Both the position numbers and the translations under genes were made by a program. From Ochotona curzoniae (lineage: Eukaryota > Chordata > Mammalia > Lagomorpha > Ochotonidae): a stretch of 64,000 nucleotides of DNA. The number at the start of each line of letters is the position of its first letter. Position 1 is the first letter of the stretch. The DNA is taken from the NCBI RefSeq assembly GCF_017591425.1, contig NW_024467119.1, forward strand, positions 79,662,894 through 79,726,893. The letters are read 5' to 3'. Of this stretch, positions 33,506-45,963 are shown piece by piece. Under the pieces are notes generated by a model that had not been told where the DNA came from, searched no databases, and saw only the letters and a list, made by a program, of their open reading frames with translations.

Positions 33506-34377
33506 GGATATAGCAGGAAGAAGTGATTTAAGACAAAATTCAATTGCTCTGAATAACGTAGTCTGTTGGCTTCAACAATGTCACATTCCAGGTTTCTGAG
33601 AGAATACATAGCTCAGATTACCAAATCACAGACTCTGATTTAGGGAAAGAGAGACATGCACACCAGAAAATACACCGTCCTTTACAACAGTGAGAAAAGG
33701 AGACCCACAAAGATGGAGACGTTTGAAACCAGCCCTAATTATAGAGAAGATTACTAACTGGATGCTTTGTCAGCACCTAGAAAAGAACACATTATGAGTT
33801 TCACAAGAACAAACTACACCAGACCAGCAGAAACTCCTTTTTGGTTAGGGTTACAGGACCTGAATTTTTGTTGCCTGTTCGGTTTTGAGTCAACCTGAGA
33901 AAACTGCCATGAAAGGCGGAGTGAAGTCCAACGTCATTGACGAAAGGCTGGGCCTGGAGGAGGACATCAGCGGCCTTGTTCTTTTCTCTGTTGGCCAGCC
34001 CCCACTGAGTGTACTTCACTTCGGGGCAGCACCTGTAGAAGCACACTGCTGAGGCGGAGACTGAAGCGATGGGGTGAGGGGTCAGTGGTGACAGACCTGG
34101 CTCAGCTTTGCTGCAGCGACTGCCTAGCCGCCAAGGGCTGTCTTGGTCCCTGCGTCCTAGGCAACATGCCGTTAGCTGGAATCAGGGAGCCCTGCCTCCA
34201 GGCCTGATTTTGAGGTTCCATTCATGTCTCTCTCTTTGGGGAATGTCTTCATTGTCTGCTGCTCCACATGGTATGTAATCATTTGTGCATTTCATGGTAA
34301 TTGCAAGACTGGAGCAGTTCTGATTTTAGTTCTTGGGTTGAACTGGCTCAGTGGCTGCCCCCAGTTAATCCATTTTA
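33506..34377. other. Intron, nothing recognised
   Basis: No confident repeat or exon in 0.87 kb. CpGs are somewhat frequent at 33930-34130. Confidence 0.3.
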
Positions 34378-34702
34378 AAAAAGATTTATTTATTTTTATT
34401 GCAAAGTCAGATATACAGAGAGGAGGAGAGACAGGAAGATCTTCTGTCCGATGATTCACTCCCCAAGTGACCGCAATGGCCGGTGCTGTGCCAATCCGAA
34501 GCCAGGAGCCAGGAACTTCCTCCAGGTCTCCCACACGAGTGCAGGGTCCCAAGGCTTTGGGCTGTCCTTGACTGCTTTCCCAGGCCACAAGCGGGGAGCT
34601 GCATGAGAAATGAAGCTGCCAGGATTAGAGCTGGTGTCCATATGGGATCCAAGGGCGCATTCAAGGCAAAGACTTTAGCCTGTAGGCCACCACACTGGGC
34701 CC
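34378..34702 (-). repeat. CSINE, minus strand, younger subfamily
   Basis: Flanks 'gttaatccatttt' and 'gttaatccacttc' are the target duplication with two changes. Has 'attgcaaagtcagatatac'. Confidence 0.93.
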
Positions 34703-35457
34703 GTTAATCCACTTCTATACATACAACCCTAACATGTTTAAGTCTAACTTGGATCCCCCTCTTCTCAAGAACACTTATAGGAAAGATTATTTCTGCTTCA
34801 TCCACCATTATTTTCTGCCAGTCATGTGTGGTTCAGGGCCTTATTATACCCTCTGAAACATGTCCCCTCAGTAGGAGGGGCTCACCTGGCTATAGAGACA
34901 AAGTCACCTGGGTCCACTCCAAGCTGCTCAACCCTGCCGACTGCAAAGGATCTGGTCTGAAAGCAGTTTGGTTCTGAGGCGATACAGCTGGAAAAACGCG
35001 AGATGTGCTAGTTCGTGAAATTCATCTTGACAGCATCTCTGCCCCAGTGTGCTCACGCCTGCACTCAAGGCTGGAAGTAGTTGTTGTTTATCATCCTGCT
35101 TCATGAAGCTTTTTGAAAGCAAAGAACAATGAATTGATGATATTGGGCTGCGCCTATGATCTGATTTCAGATTATCTTCTAGTTGATTGTATTTGTCTTT
35201 GTAGAACTCTGGAATTGCCTGATTACTGTTCCTGTAATTATTTTGCCATCCTGGAGGGAAAGAAGAATTGGCTTAGTCACAACTCCAATTTACCTTGACT
35301 ACAAAATGGTTGGTCCCTGATCTGGCCTCTTAACCTTCCTAAACTAGAGTTTCCGCTAGTGTAATAACAGTGCTGGGTTTGCTTGGAGGACCAAAGACAG
35401 AATCTATTATGAAGGCATTTTCTAAATGAGATGCTACTGATCTGAAGTAAGGAATTG
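34703..35457. other. Intron, nothing recognised
   Basis: No repeat or exon identified. Confidence 0.3.
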
Positions 35458-35625
35458 TGGAGCCAGCCTTGTGGCATATCACCTGCCACCTGAAATGTGC
35501 ATATGGGCATCCCTTATGGGCACTAGTTCATGTCTGGCTGCTCCATTTCCCATCTAGCTCCATGATAATGGCCTAGGAAAAGCAGCAGAAGACGGTCCAA
35601 ATATTTGGATCCCCTAGTACCAAAA
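35458..35625 (+). repeat. CSINE 5' part, plus strand
   Basis: 'gtggagccagccttgtggca' to 'gacggtccaaatatttggat'; the 3' half is absent. Confidence 0.75.
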
Positions 35626-35664
35626 TGAATAAGGTTAGATTGCAGAGTTCTAAAACTTCCACCC

Positions 35665-35962
35665 CGGAATGATGTAGTGTATCAGATGAGCTGCTTCCTG
35701 TGACTCCAGAATCCCATATGGGCACTGGTTTGTGTCCTGGCTGCTCCATTTCCCATCCAACTCCCTGCTTGGGCCTAGGAAAAGCTTTGGGACCTGCATG
35801 AGAGACCTGGAAGAAGCTCCTGGCTCCTGGCTTTGGATTGGCTTAGCTCTTGCCATTAGGACCACTTGAGGGAGTGAACCAGTGAATGGAAGATCCTTTT
35901 CTTTGTCTCTTCTTCTCTCTGTAAATCTGCCTTCCGAAAGAAAATGAATATTAAACAAAAAT
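35665..35962 (+). repeat. CSINE, plus strand
   Basis: 'gaatgatgtagtgtatcaga' to 'aaagaaaatgaatattaaac'. 35963-36644 after it holds nothing recognised. Confidence 0.8.
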
Positions 35963-36644
35963 TGCCATCAACCACTATAGCTCTGTCTCCCTGTGACCAG
36001 GGATAGGATGCCGAGGGGAAAGTGCTGTGGGCTGCTAATTGTCCTATGCCAAGCAATGTAAAGTGTGTTTGCTGGGTTCCCAGCTGAGCCCTGAAATGCC
36101 AGGTAATTCATGCAGTGGCTGAGACACAGTGACAAAGGTGTTTGGAACCCAGGTACCCTGTGCAATCCCATTTCCATGGAAGAATTCCCAACTCCAAATG
36201 TAAAATCAGAAACAAATATGGCTCCCAGTTGTTCTGCTTTCGCCCCAGGCTCTAGCCATACTTTGTTTATGCTTCATTCTGTGCCTACTTTGCCCTGCCC
36301 CAGGATAGCCCACTTAGGGGCACCAAAGCCTCCATGTGCTCTTGTTGTCAAATGCTCTCCACTCCACATTGCGATTGCCTGGTAACTGATCATCTCCCAC
36401 CCTAGTGCACACCTTGCTAGGAGCTCAGAAGCCCTTCAGCTGTTCTTTGCATTCCCAGTGACCGCTCCTTGCCTGTTCAGTAGTATTCACTAGAATGAAT
36501 GATCGAATGAGTGAGGGAGCCTTCACTGTCTACAAACCCAGCAACAAGACCAAGAATCTCTCTTGTTTCTCCATCCTCCCTCTTCTGATAACAGAGTTGG
36601 GTTCTAGTTGCACATTCCAAGAATTTGGGTTGAGGGAGGAGAAA

Positions 36645-36918
36645 GGATGAATTTATTTATTTTTATTGGAAAGGCAGATATACAGGGTGAAGGAGAGACA
36701 GAGAGATTTTTCATCGCTGGTTTACTTCCCAAGAACCCAGGAGTCAGGTGTTTCTTCTGGGTCTCCCACACAGGTACAGGGTCCCAAGCGTTGGGCTGTC
36801 CTCCACTGCTTTCCCAGGCCATAAGCAGGGAGCTGGATGGGAAGTGGAGGAACCAGCACTCATATGAGATCCCAGGGCATGGAAGGCAATTAGCCACTAG
36901 GCTACTGCATTGGGCCCA
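36645..36918 (-). repeat. CSINE, minus strand, internally deleted
   Basis: 'atttatttatttttattgga' to 'ggctactgcattgggccc', with the 'ccaaatggccacaatggcc' part missing. Confidence 0.85.
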
Positions 36919-36934
36919 ACAAGCTGTTCTTTTA

Positions 36935-37255
36935 AGACATTTATCTGGTTAATTAGTTATTTGAAAAAGCAGAGTGACATAATTAAGGGAGAGACAAAGT
37001 GGGAGAAATCTTCTATCTATTGATTTACTTCCCAAATTATCCCAACTGCTAAGTCTGGGCCAGGCCAAAATCTGTGTATCCCACATGAGTGGTCAGGGCC
37101 CAGCAACTTGGACCATCTTCCACTGCCTTCCCAGGCATATGAGCATGGAGCTGGATCAGAAGTAGAACATCAGGGACTTAAACAGGCACTCCCACATGGG
37201 ATGCCAGCATCTCAAGGGTGAGGTGGTTAACCTACAATGCCACAACACTGCCCGC
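36935..37255 (-). repeat. CSINE, minus strand, older
   Basis: 'ggttaattagttatttgaaa' to 'ccacaacactgcccgcccc'. Confidence 0.8.
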
Positions 37256-37267
37256 CCCGCCCCCTCG

Positions 37268-37545
37268 CCAGTATGTCTATCCTAAAGCCGGGACACAGAT
37301 GTTCATAGTGACAGTATTCATAATAGCCAGTGAGTAGAAATAACTCCAGAACCCATTAACTGACCAGGCTAACCCGAAAGTGCCACATTAGTGGATTACC
37401 CATGAAAAGGCATGAAACACCAGTGCATGCTGCCACATGGTTGAACTTGGAAAATATCATGCTTAGTAAAAAGAATCCAATGACACTTGTGAGACCTGTG
37501 TACCACCTAAAATGGGATGTTCATGCATTTCCAGGGTGTGTTCCC
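37268..37545 (+). mobile_element. L1 3'-end fragment (mammalian-wide L1M type)
   Basis: 'gttcatagtgacagtattca', 'gtgaatacccatgaaaaggc'-like blocks and 'ggaaaatatcatgcttagta' match the 3' untranslated region of old L1 elements. Confidence 0.7.
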
Positions 37546-37689
37546 TTGGGTTCTGTGTGAATACAGCTGATCATCATTACTCCTCAGAATTGCATCTTCA
37601 AGGGATGCTCAAGGCAGTGCTTGACTGCACAAATGAATGTGACATGCACTGTCTTATTTAAATATGAATTATTAGTGATCGCTTTTAAA

Positions 37690-37862
37690 CCAGTAGCTGA
37701 CTGGAGCCCACCGGCATTGCTAGTGTCAGTTCAAGTCCCAGCTGCACCACTTGTAATCCAGCTTCCTGCCAACATGCCTGGAAAAGGAGCAGAAGTGCTT
37801 CTCTCTTTTTCTCCCATTCTTTCTGTTACTCTGCCTTTCAGTAAATAAATAAATCTTTAAAA
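37690..37862 (+). repeat. CSINE, plus strand, internally deleted
   Basis: Head-middle 'agttcaagtcccagctgcac' joins straight to the tail 'cagtaaataaataaatctt'. Confidence 0.8.
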
Positions 37863-38064
37863 GCTAATAATAGACCATGAAACAGAATACTACCCTGTAT
37901 TGTCTGCTTTTACTCTATAAAAAGGGGAATGATTCTGAATTTCATCCTAACATTTACAATTCTTCATTCAAATATACCATCTGTAATAAGAGGACCTAAG
38001 TAGCTTTAGATAGCTAAGTGATGATTACTTTTATGTTAATACCGTTTAAGATTTTTTAAAAGAT

Positions 38065-38220
38065 ATGTTTATTTGGACTTGGGAAAATTCACTATGAATC
38101 CACATTATGATTCTAGAGAGAACAGAGGGGAGGGGAGGAATTTGGGGATGGTGAAGGGAGAGACCACCGCCAACTAAATTGTATCAAAAACAATAAAAAT
38201 TATAAATAAATTAATAAATA
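38065..38220 (+). mobile_element. Possible lagomorph L1 3'-end fragment
   Basis: G-rich tract 'gaggggaggggaggaatttg' then 'ccaccgccaactaaattgta' and an A-rich '(aataaat)n' tail is the usual layout of an L1 3' end. Family not confirmed. Confidence 0.45.
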
Positions 38221-38239
38221 AATAAGCCTTAACAGTGAA

Positions 38240-38555
38240 AAAAGAGATATGTTTATTTTTATTTGAAAGGCACAATTAAAGAGGGGAGGAGAGAGAGAGC
38301 TTTCATTTGCTGGTTCACTCCCCAAATGGACATAATGGCCAGAGCTGGACCAGTCTGAAGCCAGGAGCCTGTATCTTCTGGGTCTCTCATGGAGGTGCAA
38401 GGGCCCAAATCCTTGGCCTATCTTCTGCTTCTTTCCCAGGCCATTAACTGGGAACTAGTCAGAAGTAGAGCTGCCAGGTCTTGAACTGGCACCCATATGG
38501 GATGCTAGTACTGCAGGTGGAGGACTAACTTGATAATGCCACAACACAGGCCCCT
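38240..38555 (-). repeat. CSINE, minus strand
   Basis: 'gtttatttttatttgaaagg' to 'gccacaacacaggccc'. Confidence 0.85.
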
Positions 38556-41500
38556 AAAATGAAGTGTATTGACTGTAGGGAATCAAGTTACGTTGATACA
38601 TGAAGTATGTCAAATTTCTCAAGCTTTAACTGAAAATGCCATCATGGAAAAAAAAAAAAACTTGGTTATTCCGTGAATCAAATTTATGTACCATAAATCT
38701 TTCTGAGTGGTAGAACCATAGAAAACAAAAATGTCATTTGTATGTTTGGCCTGTTGAACCTGTATTTCATAGATGCTTTAACTGAGAAAGCATCAAGAGG
38801 GAAAGAGGCAGTAAAGGCCTGTGAAACTGGACCGTTCTTGTGATAACTAAGGAAGCAGCCTGCTTGCCTGCTAACTAGTGGTAGTCAACATCTCCAAATT
38901 GGAACTTTTCTTTTTCAGGTGTCGTTATAGCTCGGTCTTTCCCTCTCTGGGATCTGTTCTAGCTGTCTTCCCTTGTGGGGTACTTGCACGCCCTTCTTTT
39001 GATTTGTAGCGGGTTGGGCTCTGAGCTCGGAGGGCGGAGTTGGGGGGGGCGGTGCAGCGAGGGGGCAGCGAGCGCTCTGCTTGCAGCTCCCTGGGCTAAT
39101 CCTGCAGCCGCATTCTGGGGATGGAGCGCGGCGCCCAGCACGAGAGCGTGGCAACAGCTGACTGCTGACTCAGAAGGGGGAAGCGAGCCACCCACGAATC
39201 TCCTCGCAGCTCGCTGCTGCATCCCCATCCCATAATCCCTTGCTTGGTTTGCTGCAGTCTTTTCAACAGACGCTGAGTGAGAAAAAGATGTCCTGTGAGA
39301 TAAAGATTGATCTATGTGACTACCGAAGGGGGTCTCCCACTTGTTAATGACCCAGAAACATTCCTGCCGACTTTCCTGAACCTTTTCTTGTTTCCTCCAT
39401 TTTTTTTTTTTCCTTCTTCCTCTGTTCTCTTCTTGAGCTGGCACATGACTACTTAGAGCAGAAGATATGCTGGGCTTCTGATGATGGCTGCATTGCATGG
39501 TAGGGAATTTTAACCAGTCTGTTTGCATGCTGCTTCCAAACTTGGCTAGCAGAAATGTGTGTTGTTCTTTGGGATTGCCGCGGGGCTGCAGCGACAGGCT
39601 GGGGAGGATTTCAGTCTTTGCCTGGTTGTTGTTGGGCTGTGTTGTCTGCAGAAATGGGTAGGTCTGATTGCTTAGTATGATGCCAGATGGGGACTGGACT
39701 CCCTGCTTTTTTGGGGTTCTGTCCCCCTCCTTTCCCTTTCTGATGGGGCTGCTGTATGCTCTGTATCTGCAAGATAAAAGAAGACTCACTCTTTGCCTAA
39801 ACAAAGGCGTCGGGATTTAACAAGTAGGGAGCGAAAAGTCATATAAGATTTTTCTTATCAAGTTCTAATATGATCTCACCAGATATTACCAGTCTTTCTT
39901 TTGCTTGTGCATCTTGGCCTGTTTTACACAGTAGCATATTTTCTCCTGTTGGGTGTAAAGATGAGGAAGAAATATTTCATTTGCAGGATTCTGCCTGTCT
40001 ATCCCGAGGTGGAGGCGAACCGACCCTTCCCCCACCCTCTGTTAGAGCACCCTGGGGTTGAGTTCCAGGGCTCTCAGTTACCATTGGAAACCCGTTCATT
40101 CATAATGCATGATTCGACCCTCTGCATTCAGAATGCCAGGGAGGACCAGCAGGCAAATATGCAGCAGATGATTCGCTTTTATTTTTCCCTGACAATTTCT
40201 GCTTGTCTTTGAAGAATAATCAGATCTGGGTGGAGCTCCATGTTGGCATTGCACAGAAGTGGGGGGAGGGGAGGAGAAAAATCCTCAAGTTGGTCTTTGG
40301 GTTTGCTTCCGGAAACCTGGGGTATTCTTTCTGTGTCACAGCTTTTTCTGTAAGTCTGCCCCACCCTGTCTTTATTCCTTATTTGAGGAGATAGCAGAGC
40401 AAGTGGGAAGGCTATTTGAAACTCAGCACTGAATGTTAATAAATGCATTTCTGAACCCAAGAGGAAGTATTTTTTGCCTTCAGAAAAGATGGTTTCTGGT
40501 GTCATAGCTTTAGAGCAGAGATGAGACATTATAAAATGTCCAGTTTATTGCTTTGGCTTACATCATGTGATGGCAGTTCCACTCCTCATGAACAAGCTGT
40601 TGGAGCTCAAGAAAAATGTGCAATATGTAAGGAGAGTTGTTTACCCACTCAGGTTATTCAATTGATTTCTCAAGTGTTAGGACTCGGTTCTGCCTAAGTG
40701 AGCCTATTTTCTGATGGACAGTGCTGTTTGTAACCCACTGTCATGTTGAATAATGCACGGCCCTCCTGGCGAGCCAGGCAGCACACAATGAGAAGTTTCA
40801 TGTGTGCTGTGATGTGAGAAAACAGCTTTCTGTTGCAGACAGCAGCCACAGCCCTTCCCAAATCTCTGAGTGTTTCTTTCCAGTACTCTCCTAGAAAGAC
40901 AAGAGTGAGTTGCCTGGGAAAGGTTAAAACACAGCTGAATGTGAAAGTACGCTCTGATGCAAGATGTAAGAATGCAGCATACTTACCCCCCAGACTGGCA
41001 AAGAGGAGCATGAAAACCACCCATGTTTTCCATCACAGTGAATCGGGTAATCCTGAGATGACTTCAGATGCTAAAACTCACAGGATAACAAAAGATCGGT
41101 GGATTTTGTTGCTTGCAAAATAAAGTAGAAGCTATCATTCTTTGTCTTATGAAGAAATGGACGTGTTCTTCATTTGGAATTTTAAGGCATTGATTGCTTC
41201 TAATTTATGATTAGTTAAGTATGTTGTAGCAATTTCTAAAAGTGTCACTAAGCTTATTTTTAAGACCTGCTTGAGCTTTTCATTCTGTCTCTCCTATAAA
41301 AACTAACCCTGCAAAGGCTGCCCTGATCAATGTTACTGAAATCCGTGGAAGGGAAAGACTTTCAAACTGTAAACAATTTACTGCCAAGTTATTTACCATC
41401 ATGATTTTGTCTTCCAAAAATAATGTGACAGATGCTTCTAAATTCTGCTTGAATAATTCTATACACACCTGTGATTGGTTTATTTTTCACTAATGTCTAA

Positions 41501-42789
41501 TGTCGTTCGTGTCCCTCCCTGACTTGCATCAGGATTTTAGTGTTGGGGTACAATTTGCTCTGTACTGGGGTAGGTTATCAGGGTTGTTTGAATGTTTTTA
41601 TTGTGTGGGTTGTCTGGTTTTACCTAGCAGGTTTACTCGCCAAGTTAGCACTTTTGGTCAGAGAGTAGGAAATGAGCCAGTATCCAGCAGCATCATTGTG
41701 CCGCTGGGTTTTGTTTGCTCATCTTTCTCTCCCCTTTCCCTTTACCCTCTTCTGCCCTCAGATTCTCTATTAATGCTTGGCGTTATTTGTCAACAACGTA
41801 ATTGAAGAGTGCCTCCAATCCAATTGGAGCAAAAACAAGTTTACTGTAAAACACGGGCTTGTGTCTTGTGAAATTAGTTGCTCTTTCATCTTTTTGCCAG
41901 CCTCTCCCAAAACCCAGAATTGGTTCCTGATGTTTGTGGCCCTAGCTGCTCTCTGCCCATAATGTTTGTTCTGTGTGTTGTCCCCAGGAGAGGCAGGGAG
42001 AGGACTAGGCAAGTGATGCAGGTATTGGAGGAGACCCCACTCATTTTGATCACCCCAGGGCTCTGTAAGGTGAAAGTCAATCAGCCTGAACACCTAACGC
42101 CATCACGCGGACGCAGTCTTCTGGAACTTGGACAAAGCCTAAGGACTGACTGCAGAAGGACTTTTGTAAAGCAGGCAATAACCAGTAATGATCTAGCTTT
42201 CCTAAGGAAAGAGGGAGGGGAAAGAGCTACACTTACCATAAAGACAAGTTGGAGGTGCAGCTTAAAAATTAATTTCCACCTGGTGAAAACTCACACACCT
42301 AGGGAAGCTGTATACTGTGGCCCCTGGAAATGAGATAACTGTGGAGAGTTTGGGCACACCCTTGTCTGGAGCCAGAAGCTAAAGTGGATGACTTCTGAGC
42401 CCCTCCACACTTGCTTATATAGACGCACAAACATGCACGCACCACCAGGAGAGAGAATGCATCCAGGCTTCCAATTTACCAAAGGGCCCATCTGGGATGG
42501 AGGCTTGATTAGCTAGAAATGGGTCACCCTGTTTTCATTTCACAGAAAGTTGTCCTCTTTTCATTCTTCTAGTTGAGTCCTTAGTAACAATGCAAGTTCA
42601 ATTGCAGGTGCATAACAGGCTCATAACTAAGTCGTTGAGAGCACCTTGATGCTTGTGTTAGATTTTAACCTGTGTCTTGAGTGCCAGATGCTGCCTACCC
42701 TGGCAGGTGAAGGCAGTGTATCATGTGTTGTCCATAATCCTCATGGTTTCTGTTATAAATGTATCAGCTTTGTATCTGCTTGGGAAGCT
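38556..42789. other. Longest repeat-poor stretch (4.2 kb)
   Basis: No SINE, LINE or LTR recognised. It contains the GC-rich patch at 38950-39250 and an 846-base open frame on the minus strand (38959-39804, 281 codons) whose product is rich in S, Q, R and K, lacks any motif I know, and overlaps that patch. I do not call it a gene. No TRIM2 coding exon was found here. Confidence 0.5.
38950..39250. promoter_or_regulatory. Small GC-rich patch, candidate alternative promoter or enhancer
   Basis: CpG-bearing, GC-rich sequence with a GC box (GGGGCGG, 39046-39052) and a Maf/AP-1-like TGCTGACTCAG at about 39163-39173. It lies at the left part of the longest repeat-poor stretch of the window, 13 kb upstream of the first TRIM2 coding exon. 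I could not place an exon or a donor convincingly. Confidence 0.35.
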
Positions 42790-43132
42790 GATTTTTTTTT
42801 TTTTTAGAAATATTTATTTTTATAGAAAGGCAGACTTACAGAGAGAAGAAGACACAGAGAGAAGCTCTTCCATCTGCTGATTCACTCCCCAAATGCCTGC
42901 AACAGCTGGAGCTGAGCTGAGCTGAGCTGAAGCCAGGAACCAGTTTTTTTCTTCTAGATCTCCCAAATGGGTGCAGGGGTCCAAGACTTTGGACCATTCT
43001 CTGCTGCTTTCCGAGGCTATGAGCAGGGAGCTGGAAGGGAAGTGGAGCAGCTGAGACATGAATGGGCACGAATATGGGTTGCTGGTCCTTGCAGGTAGAG
43101 GATTAGCCATTTGAGCCATTGCACCAGCCCTG
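42790..43132 (-). repeat. CSINE, minus strand
   Basis: Flanks 'tgggaagctgatttt' and 'tgggaagcttatttt' are the target duplication with one change. Holds a short (GAGCT)n repeat at about 42908-42930. Confidence 0.92.
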
Positions 43133-43204
43133 GGAAGCTTATTTTGCAGGACTGCATCATTTTCATTGTTCAAAGAACAACAAAAAATGTGAAGCATATT
43201 AATT

Positions 43205-43515
43205 TTTTGAGATTTATTTATTTATTGTAAGGCAGAGTAACAAATAGAGTGAGCTTTGATCTTGTAGTTAGCTCCCCATCCGGCCACAATAGCTCAGACT
43301 GGACCATGCCAAATCCAGGAACCTGAAACTCCATGCAGATCTCCCACATGGGTGACAGGGTTCTTTAGCACTTGAACTATCTCCAGCTGCTTTCCCTGGA
43401 ACATGAGCGGGGAGCTGGATCGGAAGTGAAACAGGTGGGACTTGAACTGATGCTCACATGGAGCACTGGCAATGCAGCCAGTAGTTTAATCCACTGGGCG
43501 ATAATGCTGGTCACA
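43205..43515 (-). repeat. CSINE, minus strand
   Basis: 'gagatttatttatttattgt' to 'gggcgataatgctggtc'. 43516-44130 holds nothing recognised. Confidence 0.8.
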
Positions 43516-44270
43516 AGCAAACAAATTTATGAACTCAAGTGGCAGAAAGAAAAGCAGCAACCACAGAATGTCATGAACCACAGTGAAAGTGGAGTTGAGT
43601 AACCCTTAGGATGACGTATAATCAAGGAGGCTGATTGTTGCCCACAAATCACATCTTAAATTGTCATTTTTAAGAAATCTTGACGTCTGGTTCCAGACCA
43701 TGTTCCCTAAATCTTCCAGGCAAATTTTGGCCAACTCCAAAGCAGTTTCACTGTGGCCGTTCTGTTCCCTCTCCCTTCTCACTCTACTTCACTCCAGTGT
43801 GGGCAGCAGTTTGGGGAGTTGTCTGATCTAAGTGGTATAATTTGGGGTGAGAACTAGCATCTAAATCTGCAAATTGTGGACACAGGCATTTTTCTCTCAT
43901 TTCATCTCGTCCTCTCGAGTTCTCTCCCATATGATGATTTCCACTAAGTGGTAGGCCGTTGGAGATAGGGGCCAGGAAAGACACCCAGAGATGCTGGGAG
44001 GGAGGAGTGCGAGTTCCCTGTGCCCAAGGATTTGCCATATGATTACTGCATTGTTTGTTCCGAACAAGCTGGGTCTGTTGGCAAGTCCCCATTAATAAGG
44101 AATTTGCGTGCCAACTTGTCAGACTCTGATTGCCACACACGTGTGCACGCACTGGTTCCCAGTTTCTTTCCCTGCACTTGGAACATGTTGAAATTTGTCG
44201 TTGATATTGACTCTTCCGGGTGCCGCATGTTGTTCATGTTTAGACTCGCACATGCGAGGCGGGTAACGGG

Positions 44271-44278
44271 TGACGTCA
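44271..44278. promoter_or_regulatory. Full CRE palindrome TGACGTCA
   Basis: Perfect CREB/ATF site in a locally CpG-richer patch (44140-44320) that also has CACGTG at about 44139-44144. Motif match only. Confidence 0.4.
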
Positions 44279-44381
44279 ACCGAGGACGTTCCCAACAGCC
44301 GGTATTCTACATCACAAGATTCAGCAGTGAGATTCTCTCCTGCCACTGGGCCCAGATCTACTTCCACGCTATAGATTCCTT

Positions 44382-44389
<8 letters not shown>

Positions 44390-44442
<53 letters not shown>

Positions 44443-44448
44443 AATAAA
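44390..44448 (+). repeat. (AAAT)n microsatellite
   Basis: About 14 nearly perfect AAAT units, then 'aaaataaaca'. Unlike the CSINE tails here, no SINE body is attached to it. Confidence 0.95.
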
Positions 44449-44449
44449 C

Positions 44450-44600
44450 AGTGCTCATCATGTGCCATGCCCAGTGCTAGGTGCTGGTACCTCTGTGATG
44501 AGTTATCAGACAAAACCCCTGGCCTCAGGAACCTTCTGTTGTAGCTAAGGGGTATGGCAGGAGTGGAAAGACAACATGCAAAATAAATGATGTAATCCCC
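44450..44600 (+). repeat. Ancient L2/MIR-like fragment
   Basis: 'catgtgccatgcccagtgct' followed by 'aggtgctggtacc' and 'cctggcctcaggaacct' resembles the standard motif of old mammalian repeats. Confidence 0.5.
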
Positions 44601-45963
44601 GCGTTTCATTGGATGTCTTTGTTTAGCCTAATATAACCTGATTGGATAGCTTAACCAAAGGACTTGTGTTGTCTCACAGCTTGGGAAGCTGCAAGATAGA
44701 GGGGAAGAAGCCAGGGTTGGGGGATGCTGATGAGGGCCATTGTCCGGGTTTATAGACTGGGTTTGTAAACTCCATTGCAAGGAGCTGAGAATCTGAGGGT
44801 CCCATAAATATGGGTGTGTAGTACAAGGTGGCCAATGATTGCTATGAAGGAAAACACAGCAAAGGCAGAGAAAGGAGGGGAGAGATGTGTTTCCAACAGA
44901 AAGATGGGGCTAGGATGGTGGTACCGAGAGGAACTGGAGAAGGGGAGCAGATACCCACAGGCAGGTACTGCTGTTTGTATCCTACCCCTCAAAGAACCTC
45001 AGCTTAACCCCGCCACCACACCCCACCCACACCCACACTATGAACTCTCTCACAGCTGAGTTAATGTCAACATCCAATTCGTGCTGACTGTTGAAGTCTT
45101 TGAAAAATGGCTCTTTCTGCCTTCACCTCTGTCACTTCCTTTTTTCCTTTCTGTTTCCGGAAACCTTTGATGTGATCTCCTGCAGCCAGAAGCATTCCAG
45201 TTACTCCCCCCACCCTGCCAGAAAAAGCCCCTGTCCCCTCCCTGCTCCCCCAACTGGGCCAGGTATGTTTCCATGTGAGCCCCTCTAGAAACTAGCTTTG
45301 CAAATCTCCAGCAAAAGAGCAAGGACGTATCTAATAGTGATGACCTGATGCACCGATTTCCACTGGTAATGTGCGTGAGCAGGGTCTCTGACAGCCCAAA
45401 CAGCATGCTGGGGAGTGGAGGCCACCGTCCCCCACCCCACCCCACCCCCTGCTCCTCCTTCCCATCCCAGATAGGCTTTGATTGAGTCTCCCAGTCCGGG
45501 GGAGCTGACACCGCTGCCCCAGCCCTCTATGGCAAGGTGATTGGATGTTTTTTGCATATTCCTTCAGCCTGATGGGCAGGCTTCCCCGTGACTCACTCTT
45601 GCAGAGCACAGGTCCCCTTAGGAGCCATCAGATTGCCTTCCTGTTGCTTCCCAGTATTCTTCAGTAAATGATCACTGGGATCTTCAGGGGGATGGGGGTA
45701 GGGTGGGGCTGTAGGGATTAGAATGTTTTTGTGTTGATCCTGGGAGTTCTAAAAAAATACACCCAGATGCCTTCAGCAGGTCACTTGTGACCGATTTGTG
45801 ATATTGTCATGATTTTCAATTAGTGTTAATGAGTAAAAATCATTAGTTCGCCATGTAAGTGAAGCATTCTAATGAAGACTTGTTCTCATGCAGTGTAATT
45901 ATCATAACATCAAAATGGAATGTTTTTATTTTCATCTTTAAAAGCATTGAAAATGTCACCTTA
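44601..45963. other. Intron with C-rich patches
   Basis: No exon or SINE. Contains C-rich tracts at 45009-45036 and 45429-45449, the latter a strong quadruplex motif on the minus strand. Confidence 0.4.
45429..45449 (-). other. G-quadruplex motif
   Basis: On the minus strand four G runs (5, 4, 4, 5) are separated by single T loops, the pattern of very stable quadruplexes. Confidence 0.75.

Noticed and set aside
33801..34046. 81-codon minus-strand frame as a processed pseudogene
   Set aside because: No recognisable protein family, no poly(A) and no target duplication found.
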